Below, piece after piece: positions 1 through 5,636 of a DNA stretch of 5,636 nucleotides. Below the pieces are notes generated by a model. The model did no database searches and was not told the origin of the DNA. It saw nothing but the letters and a program-made list of their open reading frames with translations. The DNA comes from Candidatus Argoarchaeum ethanivorans (GTDB taxonomy: Archaea; Halobacteriota; Methanosarcinia; Methanosarcinales; EX4572-44). The number at the start of each line of letters is the position of its first letter. Within the stretch, counting starts at the first letter, position 1. The position numbers and the translations under genes were made by a program. Where the stretch lies: positions 1 through 5,636 of the forward strand of contig CAJHIR010000064.1 in assembly GCA_905067535.1 (NCBI GenBank), read 5' to 3'.

Positions 1-909
1 AAATTCTATTGTTGCTGGTGGCTTTGGTGTGAGGTCGTAGAGTACTCGGGTTACGGTTGGTATTTCTCGTGTGATGCGTGCCTCGATTTTTTGGAGTGTG
101 CTCCATGGTAGTTGCATTGCGTCTGCGGTCATTGCATCTCTTGATGTTACCGCTCGTACTGCTATGATCCAGCCGTGCACCCTTGTGTCGCCTTTTACTC
201 CTGTGCCTTTTTCAAGCAGTGCTGCAAAGGTCTGCCAGGGTTCGTACTTTTCTAACAGTTCTTCTTCCACGATGGTGTTTGCTTTTCGCACCACTTCAAG
301 TTTTTCTTCTGTTACTTCGCCTATAATTCGCACAGCGAGTCCGGGCCCTGGAAAAGGCATGCGTTCGCTTATTTCCGGTGGTAGTTTGAGTGCTCGTGCG
401 ACATCTCTTACCTCGTCTTTGTAGAGTTCGTCGATTGGCTCTATTATTTTGTCGAAGTCTATGTTGGTGGGCAGTCCGCCAACGTTGTGGTGGCTTTTGA
501 TGCCCCCCTCCGATTCGATTCGGTCCGGGTATATGGTTCCTTGTATGAGGTAGCGAATATCTCTTTTACGTGCTTCTTCTTCAAAAATTCGTATGAATAT
601 TTCGCCAATGATTTTTCTTTTCTCTTCCGGGTCTGTAGTGCCTTTTAAGGCTTGCAGGAAGCGGTCTTTACCATTTATGACTTGCAGGTTCACGTGTTTG
701 AATGTTTTTTTTATTCTCTCTGTTTCTCCTTCTCGCATGAGTCCTGTGTCGATGTATACTGGTACAAGGAGTTTGCCTATTGCTTTGTGTGCGAGAACTG
801 TGCAGATTGAACTGTCTACCCCGCCTGACAAGGCTATCAGCGTTTTACCAGAAGCCTCTCGTTTGATCCGCTCAACTGCGTTTTTGATAAAAGTTTCAGT
901 GTTAACCAT
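1..909 (-). CDS. guaA: GMP synthase (glutamine-hydrolysing), ATP-pyrophosphatase subunit, C-terminus cut by window edge
   Basis: The protein amidates XMP to GMP: it adenylates XMP with ATP and replaces AMP with ammonia, in the last step of cytosolic guanine nucleotide synthesis. From the ATG at 909 the frame is open for 303 codons to base 1. It begins [10 protein letters not shown], with the ATP-PPase P-loop SGGVDS at residues 28-33. [14 protein letters not shown] (120-133) and [11 protein letters not shown] (137-147) follow, then [13 protein letters not shown] (183-195) leading into the C-terminal GMP synthetase dimerisation domain. The visible end PPATIEF closely resembles the usual family terminus (PPATIEWE), so probably only one or two residues and the stop are missing. 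There is no N-terminal glutaminase domain. This is the archaeal two-subunit form, so a separate GATase subunit must be encoded outside the window. The start lies 4 bases after the pyrG stop and no clear Shine-Dalgarno is visible, so translational coupling to pyrG is likely. Family assignment is very secure; a two-subunit naming (guaAb/guaAB) may be preferred. Confidence 0.96.
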   Translation of the reverse strand, partial: MVNTETFIKNAVERIKREASGKTLIALSGGVDSSICTVLAHKAIGKLLVPVYIDTGLMREGETERIKKTFKHVNLQVINGKDRFLQALKGTTDPEEKRKIIGEIFIRIFEEEARKRDIRYLIQGTIYPDRIESEGGIKSHHNVGGLPTNIDFDKIIEPIDELYKDEVRDVARALKLPPEISERMPFPGPGLAVRIIGEVTEEKLEVVRKANTIVEEELLEKYEPWQTFAALLEKGTGVKGDTRVHGWIIAVRAVTSRDAMTADAMQLPWSTLQKIEARITREIPTVTRVLYDLTPKPPATIEF

Positions 910-913
910 TGTT

Positions 914-2524
914 TCAAGTCTTCTTTTTGTTTCTGTTTTTGTATTGTGTCATTGCTTCTACAAGGCTTTTAAAAAGTGGTGCTGGCTTCCCTGGTCTTGA
1001 TTTAAATTCTGGGTGAAATTGTGATGCAACAAAGAATGGATGAGTTGGTATCTCAAGTATTTCCATCCGATTCTTGTTTCGTCCTGTAAACATCATGCCG
1101 TTTGCTTCAATCTTTTCTATGTATTTTGGGTTTACCTCGTAGCGGTGGCGGTGGCGTTCGATGATTCGAGTTGCGTTGTATGTGCGGTGTGCAAGGCTCC
1201 CTTCTGTTATTTCGGCTTCGTAGTTTCCAAGTCGCATGGTTCCGCCCATGTTTTCCACGTCCTGCTGTTCTGGAAGGAGGTCTATTACCGGGTGTTTTGT
1301 GTTTGAGAATTCTGAACTGTCTGCATCGCTGATCCCCAGAACATTTCGTGCAAATTCGATTACTGCTAACTGCATCCCGAGACACAGTCCAAGATATGGT
1401 ATCTTGTGCTCTCGTGCATATCGTATTGCAGCGATCTTCCCGTTTGTTCCACGAGAGCCAAAACCACCAGGCACAAGTATGCCATCATAGCGTCCAAGCT
1501 CTTCTATTAATTCTGGTTGCTGCTCCAATTTCTCTGACTCGATCCATGCAGTCTCCACTCTATAGCCACACTCAATTGAGGCGTGTTTAAGTGCTTCTCT
1601 GATACTTATATAAGTATCCTTAAGGTGTGTGTACTTGCCAACGATTGCAAGATTTACTTCCCCACTTATGCTGCTTCGCAGTAGTTGCTCAACCATCTCG
1701 CTCCATTCAGTGTGAATCGCAAAAACCGAGAGGTTCAACTTGCGCATGAGATAATCGGATAACCCCTCCCGCTCTATCTGTGATGGCACCATGTAGATGT
1801 CAGAAGAATCATGAGCACTGATAACAGCCTCGGGAGGCACATCGCAGAACATAGCTATCTTGCTCTTGGCATCCTTCTTAAGAGGCACTGGAGATCGTGC
1901 AATAATCATATCAGGATGCAAACCAAGTTCTCGAAGCTCACGCACAGAATGCTGTGTAGGTTTTGTCTTCTGGTCTCCCTGGCTATCCAGCGGCACCAGT
2001 GTGACATGCAAAAACGCCATCTGTCCGCGTCCCTCCTCAGCATGCATCTGACGCACAGCTTCCAGGAAAGGCATGCTCTCGATATCGCCAACCGTGCCGC
2101 CAACCTCGATAACACAGACATCGGCACCACTTGCCACTGCCACGGTTTGTATCCGCTCTTTTATCTCGTTTGTGATATGCGGAATAATCTGCACAGTCTT
2201 GCCAAGGTAATCGCCACGACGTTCCCTGTCAATCACACTCTGGTACACCTTTCCAGTGGTGATATTGTGATCTCGTGTAAGTTCCACATCAAGAAACCGT
2301 TCATAATTCCCAAGATCAAGATCGACCTCGCCACCATCCTTTAACACAAAGACCTCGCCGTGCTGATACGGACTCATGGTTCCGGCATCAATATTGATAT
2401 ACGGGTCAATTTTGATAGCAGTGATCTCATAGCCTTTGTTCTTCAAAATCCGACCAACGGAAGCAGCAGTTATGCCTTTTCCAAGTCCACTCATAACACC
2501 GCCGGTAACTACAATATACTTCAT
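914..2524 (-). CDS. pyrG: CTP synthase
   Basis: CTP synthase converts UTP to CTP with ATP and glutamine, the final step of de novo pyrimidine nucleotide synthesis, in the cytosol. The 536-residue length is normal for the family. The N-terminal synthetase domain (about 1-265) begins [17 protein letters not shown], with the P-loop at 12-17. It carries the Mg-binding acidic residues D70 ([11 protein letters not shown]) and E140 ([10 protein letters not shown]), and the UTP/CTP-site segment KTKPTQHSV (186-194). The C-terminal class I glutaminase domain (about 290-530) has the oxyanion segment GGFGSRG (353-359), the nucleophile Cys381 in GLCLGMQ, and His504/Glu506 in HPEF. No key residue is missing. 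I chose the ATG at 2524 because MKYIVVTGG is the family N-terminus and a GAGGT Shine-Dalgarno lies 7 bases upstream. The frame extends to a TTG/ATG near 2572, but that extension ([15 protein letters not shown]) is not family-like. It ends in a basic tail (NRNKKKT) 4 bases before guaA, forming a nucleotide-synthesis operon. A promoter is likely in the gap after the ATPase gene. Confidence 0.98.
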   Translation of the reverse strand: MKYIVVTGGVMSGLGKGITAASVGRILKNKGYEITAIKIDPYINIDAGTMSPYQHGEVFVLKDGGEVDLDLGNYERFLDVELTRDHNITTGKVYQSVIDRERRGDYLGKTVQIIPHITNEIKERIQTVAVASGADVCVIEVGGTVGDIESMPFLEAVRQMHAEEGRGQMAFLHVTLVPLDSQGDQKTKPTQHSVRELRELGLHPDMIIARSPVPLKKDAKSKIAMFCDVPPEAVISAHDSSDIYMVPSQIEREGLSDYLMRKLNLSVFAIHTEWSEMVEQLLRSSISGEVNLAIVGKYTHLKDTYISIREALKHASIECGYRVETAWIESEKLEQQPELIEELGRYDGILVPGGFGSRGTNGKIAAIRYAREHKIPYLGLCLGMQLAVIEFARNVLGISDADSSEFSNTKHPVIDLLPEQQDVENMGGTMRLGNYEAEITEGSLAHRTYNATRIIERHRHRYEVNPKYIEKIEANGMMFTGRNKNRMEILEIPTHPFFVASQFHPEFKSRPGKPAPLFKSLVEAMTQYKNRNKKKT

Positions 2525-2531
2525 GCCAGTA

Positions 2532-2536
2532 ACCTC
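2532..2536 (-). promoter_or_regulatory. Ribosome binding site of pyrG
   Basis: On the minus strand the sequence GAGGT lies 7 bases before the ATG at 2524, a normal distance for an archaeal Shine-Dalgarno. It decides the start codon: the in-frame TTG and ATG near 2567-2572 have no such site. Confidence 0.7.
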
Positions 2537-2585
2537 GCCACCAACAAATCCATAAGACAAAACATGCATCAACTCTATGGCAACA

Positions 2586-2595
2586 ATATACTTAA
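2586..2595 (-). promoter_or_regulatory. Candidate TATA box for the pyrG-guaA operon
   Basis: The minus strand reads TTAAGTATAT here, directly after the stop codon of the upstream ATPase gene. Archaeal initiation about 26 bases downstream of the box centre would fall near 2564, giving a leader of roughly 40 bases that contains the pyrG ribosome binding site. The match to the archaeal consensus is moderate, so read-through from the ATPase gene cannot be excluded. No strong T-tract terminator is visible between the two genes. Confidence 0.4.
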
Positions 2596-2600
2596 AAGTG

Positions 2601-5276
2601 TCAGCTTGAATCTATTTTTTGCTTGTTCCTCATGTTTTCTATTTGTTTTGTTACTTCCGTTATCAGGAGTGTTGTTGCTGAGAGAAGTATTATCGTAATC
2701 CAGTTGCCCATGTTGAGTGGTGTTGTGTGGAAGATGCTTGTAAGTGGTGTGTAGAGTACTGCCAATTGCAGTAAGATCGTTGTTGCTATGGCGTACAGTA
2801 GTGGTTTATTTGTTAGTGGGTTTAAAGTGAAGAACGATTGTCGTTCTGATCGCCAGTTGAGTGCGTTAAACATGGAGGCTACTACTATTATTGTAAAGAC
2901 CATGCTCTGTGCTTTAACCAGATCATCGATGTACCACAGGAATATTGCTACTGCCTGGATTGTCATTATTATGCCAATTAAACTGCTGTAGAACAGTACG
3001 CGTGTTGTGATAATCCCCTCGCCCCTGCTTCGAGGCTGCTGGTTCATAATCTGTTTTTCAGGTGGTTCAAGTGATAGCGTAAGCGGCGGCAGCCCATCAG
3101 TTACCAGGTTTATCCAGAGTATCTGTATCGCGATAAGCGGTAGCGGCAGTCCTGCAAGCATGGTTGCGAGTACAACCAGCACTTCAGCTATATGGATAGC
3201 AAGCCCATAAGTGATGAAGTTTCGTATGTTTTTGAAGATGTTTCGTCCTTCCTCGACACTTGAAACAATTGATGCAAAGTTGTCATCGGTGAGTATCATG
3301 TCTGATGCTTCCTTGCTCACATCGGTTCCTGTTATTCCCATCGCAACTCCAATGTCTGCTTTCTTTAATGCTGGTGCATCATTGATGCCATCGCCAGTCA
3401 TCGCCACAACATGCCCCATTTTCTGGAGTGCGCTTATGATACGCAGCTTGTGCGAGGGGTCTGTGCGTGCATACACCTGGATTTTTTCAACTATTTTTTC
3501 AAAGTCGTAATCGTTCATTTCATCGAGTTCTTCGCCTGAAAGAACCATGCTTTTTTCATTCAAGAGCCCAAGTTCTGCTGCTACTGCCTTTGCTGTTAAC
3601 AGATGGTCTCCTGTTATCATCACAGTATTTATGCCAGCGTTTTTACAGGTCTCAATTGCCATTTTTGCTTCTTCTCGCGGTGGGTCAATCATGCCAATAA
3701 GTCCTGCAAACACCAGTTCGGATTCCACGTTGTCAGCGTCCGCTTCTTTTCCTGGGAGTTTTTTGTAGGCAGTAGCAATTACACGTTGTCCCTGTTCTGC
3801 CATGCCGTAACCCTCGTGCATAATCTCCTCTATTGTCTCTTTATCCAGTTCCTTTTCACCGGTCTCTGTAGAATAACGCGTGCATTTGCCAAGTATTACC
3901 TCTGGTGCACCTTTTGAATACGCATAGTAACCATCTGTCGTATCGTGGATTGTGGTCATTTGTTTTCGCTCTGACGAGAACGGTATCTCATTCACGCGCT
4001 CGTTAGAAGAATTCAGTTCACTTTTCACCAGTCCGGCTTTCGCAGCCGCAACCACAAGTGCACCCTCTGTCGGGTCTCCTGTTATCTGCCATCCGTTCTC
4101 TGTTTTACTCACCGTTGAATCATTACAAAGCGCACCTATCGTTAACACACGCTTTAGGGTTTTATGCTGTACCGGGTCTACTGTTGTGTTGTTGTGCTGA
4201 AAACTTCCCTCTGGGGCGTATCCAACCCCGGTTATGGTAAATATCCTGTTAGCAGTGTACACTTTTCGTACTGTCATCTTATTCTGTGTTAGAGTGCCTG
4301 TTTTATCAGTGCAGATAACGGTTGTCGCACCAAGAGTTTCAACAGCAGGAAGCTGCCGCACAAGTGCGTGTCGTTTTACCATGCGGCGAACTCCAAGTGC
4401 AAGCCCCACTGTTACAACAGCAGGCAGTGCTTCAGGAACAGCAGCAACTGCAAGAGCCACCCCCCACACAAACATTTCAACAGCATCGTATCCGCGGATT
4501 ACGCCAAGAAGAGACACTAGACCTACAACCAGGAGTGTGAGAGTTCCGATCCATCGCCCAAGACGATCGAGATTTTTCTGAAGCGGTGTTCGCACTGATT
4601 CTATCTCACTTAACATTCCACCAATCTTTCCAAATTCACTGTCCATTCCTGTTGCAGTTACTACGCCAGTGCCCCGCCCATCTGTTATTGTAGTTCCCAT
4701 AAAAACCATGTTTCGCCTGTCGCCAAGCGAAGTTTTCCCCTCGAGTACAGCAGTATTCTTTCCAGCAGTTACTGATTCGCCAGTTAGCGCTGACTCATCC
4801 ACCCGGAGGTTCACAGCTTCAATCAACCTGCAATCTGCTGCAATCCGGTCCCCGCTTCGAAAGACCACGATGTCGCCAGCCACAATATCTCTTGCAGGAA
4901 CTTCTCTCTCAACACCACCACGAATAACCGCGGCGGTTGGTGCTGTCATGCGTTTTAAAGCTTCAATATCTTTTCCCGCACGGTATTCCTGCACAAACCC
5001 AAGAATTGCAGCAAGCACAACAATCAAAACAATAACAAAAGCATCTGTTGGCGAACCAACAACCGCTGAGACAATTGCAGCAGCAAGAAGAATAATGATT
5101 AAAAAATTCTTGAACTGGTTAAGAAGTATCTCCCACGCGGGCGTTGCTTTCTTACCGCTGATCTCATTCGGACCATCTTTTTCAAAGCGGCGAGAAACTT
5201 CATCAGCCTCGAGACCGCTTTCTGATGTATCCAGATGTTTTAAAACTAAATCGGCTTCTTCACAATAAAAATCCAT
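2601..5276 (-). CDS. P-type Ca2+-transporting ATPase (type IIA-like cation pump)
   Basis: This is an 891-residue membrane pump that uses ATP through an aspartyl-phosphate intermediate to export a cation, most likely Ca2+. It has an N-terminal cation-ATPase domain (about 1-55) and the A-domain loop TGES (165-168). The phosphorylation motif CTDKTGT has Asp324. KGAPE (455-459) marks the N domain, followed by DPPR (531-534) and the hinge TGDGINDAP (627-635). Ten membrane segments can be placed, near 57-74, 78-97, 243-262, 266-290, 686-707, 713-733, 757-781, 790-808, 825-843 and 856-873. Aligned by eye to SERCA, the Ca2+ ligands map to E282 (M4, PEALP), E698 (M5), N723/T726/D727 (M6, NLVTD) and E811 (end of M8, ALNWRSE). 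The M5 position equivalent to SERCA Asn768 is His695. Acidic ligands for both SERCA sites are present, so a SERCA-like pump fits better than a one-site PMR1 type; transported ion and stoichiometry are inferred. The first codons are GTG-ATG, and I chose the ATG at 5276. It lies 76 bases upstream of pyrG with no functional link apparent. Confidence 0.93.
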   Translation of the reverse strand: MDFYCEEADLVLKHLDTSESGLEADEVSRRFEKDGPNEISGKKATPAWEILLNQFKNFLIIILLAAAIVSAVVGSPTDAFVIVLIVVLAAILGFVQEYRAGKDIEALKRMTAPTAAVIRGGVEREVPARDIVAGDIVVFRSGDRIAADCRLIEAVNLRVDESALTGESVTAGKNTAVLEGKTSLGDRRNMVFMGTTITDGRGTGVVTATGMDSEFGKIGGMLSEIESVRTPLQKNLDRLGRWIGTLTLLVVGLVSLLGVIRGYDAVEMFVWGVALAVAAVPEALPAVVTVGLALGVRRMVKRHALVRQLPAVETLGATTVICTDKTGTLTQNKMTVRKVYTANRIFTITGVGYAPEGSFQHNNTTVDPVQHKTLKRVLTIGALCNDSTVSKTENGWQITGDPTEGALVVAAAKAGLVKSELNSSNERVNEIPFSSERKQMTTIHDTTDGYYAYSKGAPEVILGKCTRYSTETGEKELDKETIEEIMHEGYGMAEQGQRVIATAYKKLPGKEADADNVESELVFAGLIGMIDPPREEAKMAIETCKNAGINTVMITGDHLLTAKAVAAELGLLNEKSMVLSGEELDEMNDYDFEKIVEKIQVYARTDPSHKLRIISALQKMGHVVAMTGDGINDAPALKKADIGVAMGITGTDVSKEASDMILTDDNFASIVSSVEEGRNIFKNIRNFITYGLAIHIAEVLVVLATMLAGLPLPLIAIQILWINLVTDGLPPLTLSLEPPEKQIMNQQPRSRGEGIITTRVLFYSSLIGIIMTIQAVAIFLWYIDDLVKAQSMVFTIIVVASMFNALNWRSERQSFFTLNPLTNKPLLYAIATTILLQLAVLYTPLTSIFHTTPLNMGNWITIILLSATTLLITEVTKQIENMRNKQKIDSS

Positions 5277-5310
5277 CACAACAACCAGAAGCTATTGATA
5301 ATCACTACCC

Positions 5311-5320
5311 TATAAAAAAA
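5311..5320 (-). promoter_or_regulatory. Candidate TATA box for the cation-pump gene
   Basis: The minus strand reads TTTTTTTATA. Its centre is about 39 bases before the ATG at 5276, so initiation about 26 bases downstream of the box would give a leader of only about 12-14 bases. No convincing Shine-Dalgarno is present (only GGTTG close to the start), which suggests a near-leaderless transcript. The call rests on spacing and composition alone. Confidence 0.45.
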
Positions 5321-5415
5321 CTCGGTAATGTTCGTACCGCAGTGGAATGAAGCCAACCATGGAGCACAATGTTTTAATAAAATTTCTGAATGTTACTATC
5401 CGGGCGTGAAGGAGA

Positions 5416-5423
5416 TTTATATA
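5416..5423 (+). promoter_or_regulatory. Archaeal TATA box, plus strand
   Basis: TTTATATA is a perfect archaeal TATA-box core, preceded by the purine-rich GAAGGAGA that could act as a BRE. Initiation about 26 bases after the box centre would fall near 5446, just before the foldable segment at 5455. It is divergent from the cation-pump promoter and implies a plus-strand transcription unit starting inside this intergenic region. Confidence 0.55.
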
Positions 5424-5445
5424 CTGGCAGAAGTGTTGAAAAGAG

Positions 5446-5552
5446 AGTGTGTCGAACCTTCTATTTAGCTTTCTGCCTCATACACCTGGCGGGAGGCATG
5501 GAAATCAGGCGTTAGAGAGCTTGTTTATTGGTGAAGCTGGGAGGAAGGTTAA
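5446..5552 (+). ncRNA. Candidate structured RNA (three-way junction): small RNA or structured 5' leader
   Basis: Bases 5455-5472 pair in perfect register with 5533-5550: 17 of 18 positions pair, five of them as G-U, with one A-A mismatch at 5463/5542. Inside this stem sit two hairpins. The first is TGCCTC at 5474-5479 with GAGGCA at 5493-5498 (13-base loop). The second is CAGGC at 5506-5510 with GCTTG at 5519-5523 (8-base loop), which continues past a T-T mismatch with two A-T pairs. The left end is the start predicted from the TATA box at 5416; the right end is only the end of the closing stem, because no T-tract follows directly. It matches no RNA family I recognise: no tRNA, 5S, C/D-box or fluoride-riboswitch signature was seen. 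It could equally be the leader of the downstream frame or the palindromic left end of an IS200/IS605-type element. The fold was found by hand and not tested energetically. Confidence 0.35.
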
Positions 5553-5563
5553 TAAGAACATTA

Positions 5564-5636
5564 ATGGTAGAATTTAAACATGCAATCCATTACTTTTATA
5601 AAATACGATACCATCCGGTGCTTTGCATACTTACTG
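5564..5636 (+). CDS. Possible N-terminus of an IS200/IS605-like TnpA, partial or degraded
   Basis: An ATG at 5564 opens a frame that runs off the window after 24 codons, reading MVEFKHAIHYFYKIRYHPVL and then CILT. The stretch YKIRYHxVLC resembles the first strand of HUH-type TnpA transposases, which commonly read like YKIRYHIVLCIKYRK. Here a Pro replaces the usual hydrophobic residue after the His, and ILT replaces the expected KYR, so this may be a decayed copy or a chance likeness. The catalytic HUH motif and tyrosine would lie outside the window. The purine-rich GGGAGGAAGG at 5539-5548 is about 15 bases upstream of the ATG, too far for a standard ribosome binding site, and it is paired in the candidate RNA fold. 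An overlapping frame from the ATG at 5580 (MQSITFIKYDTIRCFAYLL) is also open to the edge, so the coding status is uncertain. Confidence 0.25.
   Translation, partial: MVEFKHAIHYFYKIRYHPVLCILT
5594..5603. promoter_or_regulatory. Palindromic A/T box, possible TATA box for a gene beyond the right edge
   Basis: TTTTATAAAA is self-complementary and could serve either strand. Used on the plus strand it would initiate near 5624 and drive a gene outside the window. In that case the short frame from 5564 would probably not be a real gene. Support is composition only. Confidence 0.25.

Larger units (their letters stand above)
5280..5636. other. Intergenic region between the cation pump and whatever lies to the right
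   Basis: This 357-base stretch has no complete recognisable gene. In order it holds the likely pump promoter (minus strand, near 5311), an A/T-rich stretch without clear signals (5330-5400), a perfect plus-strand TATA box (5416), a strongly foldable segment (5455-5550), and a weak plus-strand reading frame starting near 5564 and open to the edge. A second A/T-rich box lies at 5594. Confidence 0.6.

Noticed and set aside
593..1000. 135-codon plus-strand open frame across the pyrG-guaA junction, and a similar 117-codon frame at 71-424
   Set aside because: Both are antisense to strongly conserved guaA/pyrG coding sequence and resemble no family.
1811..2344. 177-codon plus-strand open frame opposite pyrG
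   Set aside because: It lies entirely antisense to the conserved CTP synthase synthetase domain and shows no domain features.
2525..2572. Extended pyrG N-terminus from an upstream TTG or ATG
   Set aside because: The extra residues do not resemble the family N-terminus, have no ribosome binding site, and would start at or before the likely transcription start.
4669..5268. 199-codon plus-strand open frame opposite the N-terminal half of the cation pump
   Set aside because: It is antisense to a fully conserved P-type ATPase reading frame, low in complexity (Ser/Thr/Ala rich), and has no motif or ribosome binding site.
5440..5465. GGTTCGACA on the minus strand, resembling a tRNA T-loop
   Set aside because: The flanking bases do not form the required five-pair T-stem, and no acceptor, D or anticodon arm could be placed around it.
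5328..5468. Plus-strand 46-codon open frame beginning MFVPQWNEANHG and ending at a TAG at 5466
   Set aside because: It has no Shine-Dalgarno and no recognisable motif. It crosses the perfect TATA box at 5416 and runs into the foldable segment, so chance openness is the simpler explanation.
5498..5515. Five-codon frame ATG-GAA-ATC-AGG-CGT-TAG right behind GGGAGG
   Set aside because: The purine-rich run is only one or two bases from the ATG, too close to act as a ribosome binding site, and both lie inside the predicted paired region.
1..5636. CRISPR arrays, long direct repeats or phage-type genes
   Set aside because: None were seen by reading either strand; the left 5.3 kb is ordinary housekeeping coding sequence.

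Overview
The window looks archaeal, most likely from a euryarchaeon of the methanogen/ANME-like lineages. Three things point that way. The GMP synthetase is the stand-alone ATP-pyrophosphatase subunit, without a fused glutaminase. The CTP synthase matches archaeal/methanogen-type family members as I remember them. The upstream regions carry archaeal-style TATA boxes rather than -35/-10 pairs. The placement below domain level is inference; I could not run a search.

Layout: positions 1-5276 are almost fully coding on the minus strand. Read in the direction of transcription (right to left), they hold a P-type Ca2+-ATPase-like cation pump (2601-5276), a 76-base gap with a plausible promoter, CTP synthase pyrG (914-2524), and four bases later the GMP synthetase ATP-PPase subunit guaA (909 down to the window edge). 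The guaA C-terminus is cut off, probably by only one or two residues. pyrG and guaA look like a two-gene operon for the last steps of CTP and GMP synthesis, with guaA probably translationally coupled to pyrG. The cation pump is probably a separate transcription unit.

Positions 5280-5636 hold no recognisable complete gene. Next to the pump is its likely promoter (minus strand). Further right, on the plus strand, is a perfect TTTATATA box. At the expected initiation distance follows a segment (5455-5550) that folds on paper into a compact three-way junction: an 18-position closing stem plus two hairpins. It could be an unannotated small RNA, or a structured leader or mobile-element end for a plus-strand reading frame that starts near 5564 and runs off the window. 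The 24 visible residues of that frame faintly resemble the start of IS200/IS605-type TnpA proteins. This intergenic region is the only part that is not routine.
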